Shown: piece by piece, positions 45,047 through 56,117 of the stretch
How positions within the stretch are numbered: position 1 is the stretch's first letter
Layout: the number at the start of each line of letters is the position of its first letter
NCBI RefSeq assembly: GCF_019279795.1
Contig: NC_056729.1
Span: 1,867,758,439-1,867,822,438, forward strand
Length of the DNA stretch: 64,000 nt
Source: Protopterus annectens
Taxonomy: Eukaryota > Chordata > Ceratodontiformes > Protopteridae
Reading direction: 5' to 3'
Notes under the pieces: model-generated
The model's input: the letters and a program-made list of their open reading frames with translations, nothing else
Database searches by the model: none
Told to the model about the DNA's origin: nothing
Translations under genes and position numbers: made by a program

Positions 45047-46370
45047 TTGTCAATTTAATACTATTTGTTCAGAATGTGATTGTTACATTCTGTGACAGTC
45101 CTAGTTCAGGCTTCTATTGTTTCCCTTGAACAACTTTGTCAGTTTGATGTCATGTATAAAACATTAGTTACCTTAAGTATTATAATTGGTCAAGATGGGT
45201 TACAAAACCAAAATTCAAGTTAAATCAGTTATATGACTTGTTATGCATATTTACTTATATGAGAAAATCATCATGCTTCCCCTTGATGTTCAATATAGTG
45301 TACATCATTTATGACAAGTTAAAACAGTTGTGTTATTATACACAAACCCATGGTATTAAACTGAGTGTCTATTGTCAATTTAATACTATTTGTTCAGAAT
45401 ATGATTGTTACATTCTATGACATTTCAAGTTCAGTCTTCTCTTTCAAATATTTTTTTATTTTCCAAATAATATAATGTTTAACAATACAATCATCAATAC
45501 ACAAGTATTATAAACCTTTATATACACTATGTACAACTGACCTGAACAAAGGAGGGAAAAATAATAAAATATATGAAATTAGTAACAAAAATTTATAATA
45601 TTCAATTAATAAAGTATAAAGTTACACATTAATTATTTAGGGTTCATTTTTAATGTCTCAATAAAAGTTACATTTTTTCCCCAAGGATTGTTTGTCCATG
45701 TTTTAGGTGAAATTTTCGATTCCTTCACCTTGATTTCTAATGTTGCTGTTTCTTCCATCAATCTCAAGAATTCTTCCGGAGTAGGCTCTTGTGAAGACTT
45801 CCACTTTCTAGTTATACATTTCCTTTCCACAGCTAGTATGGACCAAAGTAGCTATAGATCTTTTTTATTCATTCCGGTAGTATCATTAACATTTAAGAGG
45901 ACTAAAGATTTGGTTAAAATAAAGGTATCTGAGAATATAGCTAGGAGAAAAATAGTAATTTCTTCCCAGAATTTTTTTATATTAATGTAATCAAAAAATA
46001 TATGAGATCAATCAGCTTTACAGTTTAAAGAACATCTCCAACAAATGGATTTATCAAGTGAACTGATAAACTAGTCAAGTTCAGTCTTCTAATGTTTCTC
46101 TTGAACAACTTTGTCACTTTGATGTCATGTATAAAACATTAGTTACCGTGGTAACCGCTTAAGTATTATATATGGTCAAGATGGGTTACAAAAATTACAA
46201 TTCAATTTAAAACAATTACATGACTTGTTATGCATATTTACTTATATAAGAAAATCATCATGCTTCCCCTTGATGTTCAATGTAGTATATGTCATTTATG
46301 ACAAGTTAAGACAGTAGTGTTATTATACACAAGCCCATGTTATTAAATCCTGTCTTTAATATTCAAATTC
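45047..46370. repeat. ~325-bp tandem duplication, second copy split by an L1
   Basis: Copy A runs from about 45047 to 45370. Copy B runs from 45371 to 45440 and resumes at 46091 to 46370. Shared words include caatttaatactatttgttc, gatgtcatgtataaaacatt and catgcttccccttgatgttc. Copy B has an extra gtggtaaccgc after gttacc (46143-46160), which makes a small palindrome. Confidence 0.88.
45441..46074 (-). mobile_element. L1, 5'-truncated (634 bp)
   Basis: Flanked by an exact 16-bp duplication tcaagttcagtcttct (45425-45440 and 46075-46090). The minus-strand frame 45830-45633 reads RKCITRKWKSSQEPTPEEF and TWTNNPWGKNV, the very C-terminus of L1 ORF2 as in copies 1 and 2. The A-rich end is at 45441-45470. 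Upstream (45831-46074) are damaged remains of the Cys-motif region. Confidence 0.9.
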
Positions 46371-46639
46371 AGCAGACTGCTTCATCTTATATGACGATTA
46401 TATTTTTTATGTCTAGATTTACTAAAATCATACATTACATAACTATTGTGTGGTTTATTTTTTGGCTGTTGCTTAGTTATTTGAGAGATCACAAACTGTA
46501 ATGTTTGTTCTTATTAGTAGCTCCTTCCAAGCATGTGTATACAGTCCATAGACTTTAAATTATGAGACCCTTCTAGTTTCTTATTTGTTATATTTATATT
46601 TCCATCCTTACATATACACATATCAGTACTTCAAGCATG

Positions 46640-47025
46640 GGCAAAAACTCCCACCCAGTTTTGCCAGAATACCATTCACTAGTTCATGTGGTGTGTTTCC
46701 ATGCTGTTCTTAAATTATCCAAACCAATATTTGTCCTGTTCCATTTTACCAATCTGTTCCATGCAGTGACCACTTTGCCAGTGAACCACTCAACAAACCT
46801 CCCATTCCCACAGATATTTCCGTGAAGAAAATCTGATGACTCTCTAGCACTTCCCAGCAACCCCAAATACCCCTAGAATCAGCTATCCCTATATGCCCAA
46901 CACGTCCGAGCAAGCTCACCTCCCAGACCACTGCAAAGGGTACTGCACAAGACCAAGTGCTCTTAGTCTTTCACAATAACTCAGACTCCCACTCTTATGT
47001 AAGTCCTTAATGTGTTTGGACCAAA
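46640..47025 (-). pseudogene. LINE RT C-terminal relic (CR1/L2/Rex group)
   Basis: Minus-strand frames read CERLRALGLVQYPLQWSGR, then, after shifts, FLHGNICGNGRFVEWFTGKV followed by VTAWNRLVKWN and IGLDNLRTAWK. The pattern (LGL, RR, FF/FLH, WN.L, V..A, F/L...L) is that of the C-terminus of CR1/L2/Rex-type RTs. It is heavily decayed; the family is uncertain. Confidence 0.45.
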
Positions 47026-47145
47026 ATACATTTTAAATATAAAATTGCTCTTATTATTTTTTTATTTTTTTATCAAGAATCAACTTAATGAGCTAAATGA
47101 AGTGTTGGGAGACCATCAATATGTGTGCATTTGGTTTAAAACAGC

Positions 47146-47150
<5 letters not shown>

Positions 47151-47209
<59 letters not shown>

Positions 47210-47213
47210 TTTT
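47151..47213. repeat. (TA)n then poly-T
   Basis: About 25 TA units followed by 13 T. On the minus strand the T-run becomes an A-tail preceded by AATAAA (at about 47226), suggesting a retroposed 3' end to its right. Confidence 0.9.
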
Positions 47214-47680
47214 AAACCAAAAACTTTATTGCCAAGAGGCTCAGAGGCTTCTCAGAGCCATTAAGCATTATCATTACTCTGGCTCCGTTACCATAACAAC
47301 ATGGGAGCATCTGTTTCTGTTAGTGTGTCTGTGTACTGCATACCAGAGGCTCACAATGCATCTGAAGTAAAGCTTCACTTAACTGCAACTTCAAGCCTGA
47401 ATTCCCTCCCTTTCAGTGAGGCAACAGTCAGGAAAAGAACAGAGAGCAAACAGATCAAAAAAATAAAAACACATTCTTCCAGCCTTCCCACCTCTCACTC
47501 AGCAGATGTATAAACAAACTATTCTCTGCCAGAATATCCCAAATCACAGTTTTATCCACCCCCTTCCCCTGGATCCAGGCTAAAATACCAAATGTCTCTT
47601 CGTAATACACAAGCATCAGTAAATCTTGATCACAAGCCGCAACCCACAGCTTCCCGGAGACGAAAACAGCAACATACAAC
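47214..47680 (-). other. Probable retroposed 3' end of unknown source
   Basis: Minus strand: cagagcctcttggcaataaa, then a short gap and an A-run. The remaining ~400 bp have no recognisable protein similarity. It could be a processed transcript or a LINE/SINE tail. Confidence 0.3.
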
Positions 47681-48055
47681 AACTGCCAGACAAAGCTGCA
47701 TCCACATAAACCATGTCAGGCTTAATCAAACAGCACTCGAAACTATAACACCTGCCATAATTAATATTAATTATATTTAGACAGAATAATAATGACATTT
47801 GTACTAGCTGCCAGACACGGCCGCATCCACGCACACCATATCAGGATTGATCAAACAGCACACGAAGCTATGATACCTGCTATAATTGATATTAACTATG
47901 TTTAGACAGAATAATAATGATATTTATACTAGCTGATAGACACAGCTGCATCCATGCACACCATATCAGAATTGATCAAGCAGCACTCATAGCTGTAATA
48001 CCTGCCATAATTGATATTAGGTATATTTAGACAGAATAATGATGACATTTGTACT
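47681..48055. repeat. Three 125-bp tandem units
   Basis: Units start at 47681, 47806 and 47931, exactly 125 bp apart. Each has the order gccagacac/gctgcatccacgcacaccatatcag, cagcactc..agctata, cctgccataattgatatta and agacagaataatgatgacat. They differ by about 12-15%. Confidence 0.92.
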
Positions 48056-48520
48056 AAGAGCTCACTACTATTATTTAACCAGGATATACATGACATTTCT
48101 AAATCACACTTTAACTGAAGATGGCATTAGTCTCCATGACAGCATTTCTTTTTCAAAACACTCTACTGCTACTGCTATTATATATGATGGTAATTTATTA
48201 CATTTGAGTCTGAACTCTGATGAATGGTACCTTGTTGAATTAGTTACTTAAATTATTATAAGTAAAATCAATGAAAAATGAACAAGATAAGTATTCATTG
48301 AGTTCAAGTAGGGAAATAGAAACTTCTGTGTTTGTATTATATGTAATTTGGCTTAGATATAATGCAAATAGTAACCCAAATTGATCTATCTTTGTTTGTG
48401 AAGAATTATTGGACTCTTTGAACATTCTGAATAAATCATTACTGTTTCTCAGTTGTTTAAGAAACCCTCCTTTTTTAAATAAAAACAGATGACAAGTGAT
48501 GTACCATATTAGTTGATACT
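48056..48520. other. L1 copy 2 gap region without recognised features
   Basis: AT-rich, no recognised ORF or repeat. Confidence 0.45.
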
Positions 48521-49440
48521 TTGAGAGATGGAGTTGTAAGAGTTATTTTTTGGGACAGCTATCTTGGAATAATTTTTTTGTTTCTTCTTCCTAGCATCAG
48601 TCCAAGGATTTGTTCCTTTTATTCTTTTAAGAGTAGGGGCCATCCATTCCATTTCTTCTGGGATAGACACTATGTTGTTGTTTTTGATGAATATAGTACC
48701 TTCTTAAAGGTTCTCATCTCATTGGCAAAAAGTAGTTTTATCTTGGCTGGAAAGCCAGTTGTGCTTTAATGCTGTTTAGTTTCAACAGTTTTATTATTGG
48801 CCAGACTTTTTTCTTTGTTCTAGTATTCTGGAAGAATAATCACTGTCAAACCTTATCAGGCTTTGATTGTATTCTAAGGGTGATTTTCTCCAAGCAGATT
48901 TTTAATATTAGTTCCTTATCCAAAAATGAAAGAAATTTTATAACAATGGATCTAAGTGGAGTATTTGTTGAGGTAGAAGCAGGTCTCCTCAGTACTCTAT
49001 GCACCCTTTCAATTCCAAATGAAAGTCCCTCTTTCAAGTTTAGAAATTCAGGAATCCAGGTTGTCAAGAATAAAATAATGTCTTCTCCTTCAATGCTTAC
49101 AGGTAGACCAAAGATCCTTATGTTGTTTCTCCTTTCCCTGTTTTCTAAGTCATCTATTTTGTTAAGCAGTCATGTAATCTGTTTAAGCAGAAATTCTTTT
49201 TGGAATTTTTCCTCTTTGAATCTCCCTTCAGTGTCATTTAGAGAAGTCTCTATATTTGTTATTTTTGTATGGTGTTGCTGTAATAGTTAATTAAGAGTAT
49301 CACTCTGTTTTTGAGTATTTAATTTGAGGTTTTCTAAGTAATTTTTAAAGCCATCCATCTTCAAAGATAGTTCCTGTAAGGTAGATGTCATCAATTGCAG
49401 CTCTTTTTTTCAAAGCAGCATCTGGATGAGAATTCTTTGA
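48521..49440 (-). pseudogene. L1 ORF1 protein (copy 2, broken)
   Basis: Minus-strand reading. Coiled coil near 49430-49150 (KKELQLMTSTLQELSLKMDG), then LNKIDDLENRERRNNIRI and ILFLTTWIPEFLNLKEGLSF. GIERVHRVLRR and SIVIKFLSFLDKELIL of the RRM are in the frame 49067-48846, followed by KKVWPIIKLLKL and FPAKIKLLF of the C-terminal domain. ENRERRNNI and ERVHR are hallmarks of L1 ORF1p. Frameshifts lie near 49070 and 48840. Confidence 0.85.
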
Positions 49441-49657
49441 GTTGTTCACATTCAGCAACTCAATATATCTCCAAGTTACTTGACAGGAACATGTTTGTAT
49501 ATCTCCACCAAAACTGACATTTATGTAGTTTAGTAGTTTATCTATAGATTTCTGATGTTTTAAACTTGAAAATAATAAAATGTTCCTATATTATTATATT
49601 AGTTATGGAGCTCTCAAAATTCACTTCTCTCAGTTGGCCATCTAGGCTCCACCCCCC
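49441..49657 (-). promoter_or_regulatory. 5' UTR and start of L1 copy 2
   Basis: From 49657 (minus): ggggggtggagcctagatgg, similar to the conserved first bases of L1 elements, whose YY1-like aagatggc word is here tagatggc. Presence of the natural 5' end shows this copy was full length at insertion. Confidence 0.6.
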
Positions 49658-51157
49658 TCAAAGTAAATGTTGTTAACAAGCTATCCCTTCCTATCTGCAA
49701 ACAGGGAAAAGCAGTGGTAACAAATACAATATAAATTCAAATAAAACTTCTCTTACCAGTCAACTCCACAGTAAATCACAAACCAGAGTAGGATTATTTA
49801 TATATTGCCTGGATTTTCCTGTCAGCAGTCAGTGTGAATTTATAGCTGTTTAGGCCTATTGGGATGACTACAGCTTGCCTGTTTAAAATGTATCGCTTTC
49901 TAACAACCAACAGTGAAATTAAAGGTAAAAACAAAATGCAAATCAAAGCAAAACTTGTTAACAAGCTATCCCTTCCCACCTAAAAACAGTGATAACACAT
50001 AAAAAATAAATTCAAATGAAACTTCTCTTACCAGTCACCTCCACAGTAAGTCACAAACCAAGGTAGGATTGTGTAGATATGCTTTGCATTTTCCTCTCTT
50101 TAGTCTGTGTGAAGTTTTAGCTGTCTAGGCTTCATGGGACATCTAGAGCTTGCCTGTCGAAAACCTCACTTTCTAACAACCAACAGTGAAATTAAAGGTA
50201 AAACAAAATATGAATCAAAGGAAACCTTGTGAACAAGCTATCCCTTCCTACCTGAAAACAGTGAAAAACAGTGATAACAAATAAAATATAAATTCAAATA
50301 AAATTTCTCTTACCAGTCAACTCCAAAGTAAATCACAAGCCGGGGTAGGATTGTTAAGATATCATCTGGATTTTCCTCTCTGTAGTCCGTGGGAATTTAT
50401 AGCTGTCTAGGCCCATTTGGATGGCTAGAGCTTGCCTGTCTAAAACCTATCCCTTTATAACAACCAACAGTGAAATTAAAGGTAAAACAACAAAATATGA
50501 ATCAAAGTAAATCCTGTTAACAAGCTATCCCTTCCTACCTACAAATAGTGGAAAATAGTGATAAGAAATAAATTCAAATAAAACTTCTCTTACCAGTCAG
50601 CTCCACAGTAAGTCACAAACCAAGGTTGGATTGTTTAGATATGCTTTGCATTTTCCTCTCTGCAGTCTGTGTGATGATTCAGCTGTCTAGGCTCCATGGG
50701 ATGGGTAGAGCTTGCCTGTCTAGGCTTTATGGGATGGGTAGAGCTTGCCTGTCTAAAATCTATCACTTTTTAACAACCAACAGTGAAATTAAAGGTAAAA
50801 CAACAAAATATGAATCAAAGTAAGTCTTGTTAACAAGCTGTCCCTCCCTACTTGCAAACAGTGAAAAACAGTGATAACAAATAAAAATAAATTCAAATAC
50901 AACTTCTCTTACCAGTCAACTCCACAGTAAATGACAAACCAAGGTAAGATTGATAAGATATGGTCTGGATTTTCATCTCAGCAGTCTATGTGAATTTACA
51001 ACTGTCTAGGCCTGTTGGGATGGCTAGAGCTTGTCTATCTAAAACCTATCCCTTTCTAACAACCAACAGCGAAATTAACAGTAAAAGAAGAAAATATGAT
51101 TCAAAATAAATCTTAACAAGCTATCCCTTCCTACCTACAAATAGTGAAAAACGGTGA
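49658..51157. repeat. ~280-bp tandem array, segment F
   Basis: About 5.4 monomers. It starts with the right target duplication of L1 copy 2. At 50686-50745 a ~37-bp internal duplication (gggatgggtagagcttgcct twice) lengthens one monomer. The array ends where the RTE tail begins, and no monomer is seen to the right of the RTE. Confidence 0.93.
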
Positions 51158-51183
51158 TCTTCTTCTTCTTTCGGCTGCTCCCG

Positions 51184-52303
51184 TTAGGGGTCACCACAAC
51201 AGATCAACTGTTTCCATTTCTTCCTGTCCTCTGCATCTTGCTCTGTCACACCAACCGCCTGCATGTCCTCTCTCACCACATCCATAAACCTTATCTTAGG
51301 CCTTCCTCTTTTCCTGTTACCTGGCAGCTTCATCCTTAGCATCTTTTTTCCCAATATACTCTGCATCCCTCCTCAGCACATGTCCAAACCAACGTAATCT
51401 TGCCTCTCTGGCTTTGTCTCCAAACTTTCCAACCTGGGCTGACCCTCTAATATACTTATTCCTAATCCTGTCCATCCTCATCACACCCAGTGCAAATCTT
51501 AACATCTTCAACTCTGCCATGTCAAGCTCTGACTCCTACCTTTTTGTCAATGCCACTGTCTCCAACCCGTATAACATAGCTGGTCTCACTACCCTCTTGA
51601 AGACCTTCCCTTTCACTCTTACTGGTACTCGTCTGTCACAAATCACTCCTGACACTCTTCTCCACCCATTCCATCCTGCCTGTACTCTCTTCTTCACCTC
51701 TCTTCCACACTCTCCATTATTCTGAACTGTTGATCCCAAGTATTTAAACTCATTCACCTTCGCCACCTCTACTCCCTGCATCCTCACCATTCCTTTGTCC
51801 TCCCGCTCATTCACACACATATATTCTGTCTTAGTTCTGCTGACCTTCATTCCTCTTCTTTCTAGAGCATATCTCCACCTCTCCAGGGTTTCCTCCACCT
51901 GTTCCCTACTCTCACTACAGATCACAATGTCATCTGCAAACATAATAGTCCACGGGGACTCCTGTCTGACTTCGTCTGTCAACCTGTCCATCACCATTGT
52001 AAATAAGAAAGGACTCAGAGCTGATCCTTGATGTAATCCCACCTCCACCTTAAACGCATCCATCACTCCCACCGCAGACCTCACTGCTATCACATTACCC
52101 TCGTACATATCCTGTACCACTCTTACATACTTCTCTGACACTCCCGACTTCCTCATACAATACCACAATTCCTCTCTAGGCACCCTGTCATATGCTTTCT
52201 CTAAGTCCACAAAGACACAATGCAACTCCTTCTGACCTTCTCTGTACTTCCACATTAACACCCTCAGAGCAAACATTGCATCTGTAGTGGTCTTTCCTGG
52301 CAA
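51184..52303 (-). pseudogene. RTE reverse transcriptase and C-terminus
   Basis: The frame 52303-51536 (255 residues) reads CVFVDLEKAYDRVPREELWY, VGLHQGSALSPFLFTMVMD, WTIMFADDIVICSES, RGMKVSRTKTEYMCVN and NEFKYLGSTVQNNG, then RVVRPAMLYGLE. These are RTE-clade RT blocks with both catalytic Asp residues. The C-terminus continues in other frames: LRWFGHVLRRD (51520-51317) and KRGRPKIRFMDVVREDMQ (51366-51184). At least two frameshifts separate the pieces. Confidence 0.92.
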
Positions 52304-53092
52304 GAAACCATACTACTGATCACTAATCATCACCTCCCTTCATAACCTAGCTTCCACTACTATTTCCCATAACTTCATGCTATGACTGATCATTTTAATC
52401 CCTCTGTAGTTTCCACAGCTCTGCACATCACCCTCATTCTTAAAAATCTGTACCAAAACACTTTTTCTCTATTCCTCAGGCATTCTCTCACTCTCTGAGA
52501 TTTCATTAAACAATCTAGTTAAAAACACCACTGCCATTTCACCTAAACACCTCCATGCTTCCACAGGTATGTCATCTGGATCAACAGCCTTTCCATTCTT
52601 CATCTTCTTCATAGCTATCCTTACTTCCTACTTGCTAATCCACTGCACTTCATGATTCACTATCCGCACATCATCCAACCTTCTCTCCCTCTCATTCTCT
52701 TCATTCATCAGCCCCTCAAAGTACTCTTTCCATCTGCTCAACACACTCTCCTCGCTTGTGAGTACATTTCCCTCATTATCCTTTATCACCCTTACCTGCT
52801 GCACATCTTTACTAGCTCGGTCCCTCTGTCTAGCCAGTTGGTACAGGTCCTTTTCTCCCTCCTTAGTGTCCAACCTTTCATACAACTCTTCATACGTCTT
52901 ATCCTTAACCTTCGCCATCTCTCTCTTTGCCTTGAACCTCATCTCCTTATTCTCTTGTCTACTTTCTTCATCTCTCTGACAATTCCACTTCTTCTTTGAC
53001 AACCTCTTTCTCCGTATACTCTCCTTTACTTCTTCATTCCACCACCAGGTCTCCTTGTCCTCCTTCCTCTGTCCAGATGTCACACCAATCAC
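52304..53092 (-). pseudogene. RTE linker and RT N-terminal blocks (broken)
   Basis: The frame 53092-52628 reads KETWWWNEEVKESIRRKR, then a basic helix-rich stretch with KDLYQLARQRDRASKDVQQV and VLSRWKEYFEGLMNEEN, the normal RTE linker. The next 320 bases hold the RT finger blocks (for example VDPDDIPVEAW near 52560-52580) with several stops. Confidence 0.85.
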
Positions 53093-53440
53093 TTGTCTCC
53101 CTTACCAGTTCTGTTGTAGTTACTCAGCTATTTGGTAACTCTTCACTGCCCCCCAGTGCCTGTCTTAACTCTTCCCTGATTCCACCTCACAATTACCCTT
53201 TTTCAATTTCCACCATTTGATCCTTGGTGCTGCCCTCACACTCCTCCTCCTCTTCTTGATCACCAATGTCATCCTACAAACCACCATCCTATGCTGCCTA
53301 ATACACTTTCCCCTGCCACCACTTTGCAGTCTCCAATCTCCTTCAAACTGGCCCTCCTGTATAAGATATAATCCACCTGTGTGCATCTTCCTCCACTCTT
53401 GTATGTCACCCTATGCTCCTCCCTCTTGTTACTTTTGGCT
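53093..53440 (-). pseudogene. RTE endonuclease C-terminal fragment
   Basis: Minus-strand pieces read KREEHRVTYKSGGRCTQVDY, ILYRRASLKEIGDCKVVAGE and a frame-shifted remainder. These are the last endonuclease blocks (T.KS.....QIDY, DCKV..GE) of RTE proteins. The N-terminal catalytic part is missing through 5' truncation. Confidence 0.82.
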
Positions 53441-53593
53441 TTTTCTATGATGCTATAAAAGCATTTCTTTATAGATAGCAAAAGAAATAATAGACAGCGT
53501 TCCTTATACGATAACATCTATCACCTCTGAGGTAACCCCTATGATTTTTCAGTTATTTTCAGCCATAAAAGCATTTCTTAGCATAGTACTTTC

Positions 53594-53610
53594 ATTTATT
53601 CACATTTTTC
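53594..53610. repeat. Target-site duplication of the third L1, left
   Basis: atttattcacatttttc, repeated exactly at 55213-55229. Confidence 0.93.
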
Positions 53611-55212
53611 TTTTTTTTTTCCATAATAAATTTTTATTGAAATATATTTTCCAAAAACATTACAAAAATACAATAAACATCACACACATAATACACTATA
53701 ACTACTACAAACCATTTATACAATATCTACATGAAATGCTTCCTATATTTAATATATTCCTAAAATCAGTATCATGCTAATATAATATTGAAGACCTTTT
53801 CCCATATTTTCGGGTTATTAATATTTTTGTTAGTTTGTTTCAGAAGTAATTTATGTGCTAGTATTTGCTTTATAGCCACAAGCTTAAAATTATTCCATGA
53901 TGTCTTATGTGGTTCTAGCCAATTTGTGGCTATATAGAGTTTCATCAGCAAAAAAATATTCATACAAATAATAGTTTGCGATCTGGAAAGCTCTCTTGGA
54001 GGAATGTGTAGAATCATAAATTCCCATGACAGTGTAGAACTTTGATAACCCATTTTTTGCAGTTGTACTTTAAGAGAGTTCCAAAGTTTATATACGCATT
54101 TACAACTCCAGAACATATGAAGAAGATCCGCTGTTTGATCTGCACAGTATGGACAAATTGGAGAATTCCTAGGGTTAAATTTATGTAATCTAAGATGTGT
54201 GTAATATGCATTGTTCCAAATCATCAATTCGTGTACATCAGTTTTTGAAAAGAAACTGATTTCCTAGTTATATCAATTGCTTTTAATATCTGATTGTCTG
54301 TTACTGTTACTTTTTACCCAATACTCTGAAAGCAAAATTTTGTCCTGAAATTTCAAATCCTTAATTAATTTATATGCAGTTGCTATAAATTTAGTGTCTT
54401 GTTGGATAGCTTGCCACAATTCAGAGCACTTATCCACAAATCCGGCTGCAGGTTTAAAGTTCCTAAAGTAGCTCAAGGCAAGTTCTTTAACTTGTCTCAT
54501 TATAACAATGTAACTTCTAGGTAGATTCATTTCCTGTCTAATTTGTAAAGCCGATAAGTCAAGTTTATTAAAACATCAAATAGAGTCAGATTAAGTATTA
54601 ATGGAAATTTGCTGAGATCGATCAGCTGATTATTTAGTTTAAAATTAGGATTCCTGTGGAAAGGTTGAAGAACCATCATATATTGCAATAAATCTACAGA
54701 CTGAAATAAAGTTTGCAAAGATGAGACACAGGTTATTATGTGGTCCATGACCCCATATTTTATCAGACTAATTTTGTCCATAAAGGGCAATGCTTTAGGA
54801 TTTATTTTCCTATCCAAAATATGCTTATGATTCAAGACCACCCAAGTTGGTATCCATTTTGTATTTGTTACATCATAATTAGCAATTCTTAAAATTTTAT
54901 TAGCGTTTACAATCAAATAATATGCTTCAAAGTTTGGTAGCTCAAGTCCCCCTCTTGTTTTAGGGGTCATTAATTTCTCATAAGATATTCTAGTTCTTTT
55001 TGGGTTCCAGATAAATTTAGCTAGATCTTTATGCATTTGTTTAAAAACTGTTTTTGAAATTGATAATTGGGCAGACCTAAATATGTATAACATTCGTGGT
55101 AGTATATTAATTTTCACTATTGATACTTTTGCTAATACCGGTAGTTTTAAATTCTTCCATCTGTCACAATCAGCTATTATGTGTTCCCATACTCGTTTAA
55201 CATTATTGTTAT
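53611..55212 (-). mobile_element. L1/Tx1-like LINE of another family, 5'-truncated
   Basis: 1.6 kb on the minus strand, with an A-tail (the T-run at 53611-53620) and an AATAAA at about 53627. Exact 17-bp target duplications flank it. Only the C-terminal third of ORF2 is present. The encoded sequence differs from L1 copies 1 and 2, so it is a separate family. Confidence 0.9.
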
Positions 55213-55234
55213 ATTTATTCACATTTTTCATCAC
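53772..55234 (-). pseudogene. L1/Tx1-like ORF2 C-terminal part
   Basis: The frame 55234-54527 has NVKRVWEHIIADCDRWKNLK, ILPRMLYIFRSAQLSI, FIWNPKRTRISYEKLM and RGGLELPNFEAYY, the L1-clade region after the RT. 54530-54273 continues it. 54227-53772 contains SPICPYCADQTADLLHMFWS, the C-terminal Cys motif. A frameshift lies near 54528 and another near 54240. The frame reaches slightly beyond the left-edge duplication at 55213-55234 by chance. Confidence 0.86.
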
Positions 55235-56117
55235 ACTCTGTTACCTCTGAATTATTTTCACTGTCTGCTTTCCCCCACTCTATACACATTAAATACTTAT
55301 CATTTGCTTTTCTGCATTTTGTGTTTACCCGCTGTACTGTTTTATCACCCTTCCATTTATAGACTTGTTCATAATGGCCTTTATGCTTATATTAATTATG
55401 TTTTTTTCCTTTGCGTTAGAAATTGCCATCACTATGTGACATGTTGTTGCACTGAAGGCAGGATAGCTTATGTGAAATTTCCATTTTTGCTTCTGCCTCC
55501 AAGAAAAACACAATCACTCCCTAGGCAATCTTTAAAAGCATCTGCCGATTCATTACAAATTCATCTCTCTGTGAGCATCATCATATCACCCTAGAAAAAG
55601 CCAAATGGCTACCCATAAAACAAATATCTAATCTACTGTTATGATCCTCGCTATACAAATACCTCCAAACATTTAGGCCCTTTACAGCTAAATGTCATGA
55701 AGAAACCTCCTTGTGCAACCTCAGGCACTACTCATAAACTCTCATTACCCTAGCACAAAACTCCACAGCACTGCACAGTCATTCTCTTCTCAGGCACCTA
55801 CTCTTTGATCCAAGAAAGAAGCTCGTGCTATGCCAAATCCCAGCAACTGTAAAAACAGTAGGAAGTCCAAGAAAAACGTTGCTGAAAACTGCTGGTATTT
55901 AAATCAAGATAAAATTTATTTGTAACACAAACAAATATATGGTGAGCACCTACTCTTTGGCAAGCTCTCCCAATTGACCTAAAGGAAATCAATCCTTACT
56001 CCAAATTCAGAATTCAAATCAGAATGCACTGCTTTATCCAAGCCAAACACTCCTGCTTCAAAACAGGATTTATTGAAGGTTGACCACTTAAAAAACTAAT
56101 GCATATATGCTTATGCA
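55230..56117. other. Stretch without recognised features
   Basis: Mixed sequence with one C-rich part (55600-55860). No ORF or repeat with recognisable content. Confidence 0.45.

Larger units (their letters stand above)
39129..49657 (-). mobile_element. L1-type LINE, full length on the minus strand (copy 2), with nested insertions
   Basis: Flanked by an exact 11-bp duplication tcaaagtaaat (39118-39128 and 49658-49668) in the array. On the minus strand it starts at 49657 with ggggggtggagcctagatgg, close to the usual L1 start (GGAGCCAAGATGG). It then has ORF1 (about 49440-48520), a long gap, ORF2 (43699-39300) and an A-rich end at 39129-39160. Nested inside are an L2-like 3' end (41.63-42.27 kb), an RTE-tailed SINE (43.9-44.1 kb), a short L1 (45.44-46.07 kb), tandem duplications and another LINE relic (46.6-47.0 kb). 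Confidence 0.9.
51158..53440 (-). mobile_element. RTE-type LINE, 5'-truncated
   Basis: The minus-strand 3' end is tggtgacccctaacgggagc...ccgaaagaagaag followed by aga repeats, at 51158-51200. Upstream are the RT and part of the endonuclease. Homology stops inside the endonuclease at about 53440 (KREEHRVTYKSGGR), leaving ~2.3 kb. A similar tail on the SINE at 43.9-44.1 kb suggests that this family, or a relative, mobilised that SINE. Confidence 0.9.

Noticed and set aside
19525-51157. CRISPR-like array
   Set aside because: The repeating unit is ~280 bp with no short identical repeats separated by unique spacers, and the DNA is clearly eukaryotic.
53269-53517. Independent 82-residue minus-strand protein
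   Set aside because: Its C-terminal half is the RTE endonuclease end; the N-terminal part lies beyond the LINE truncation point.
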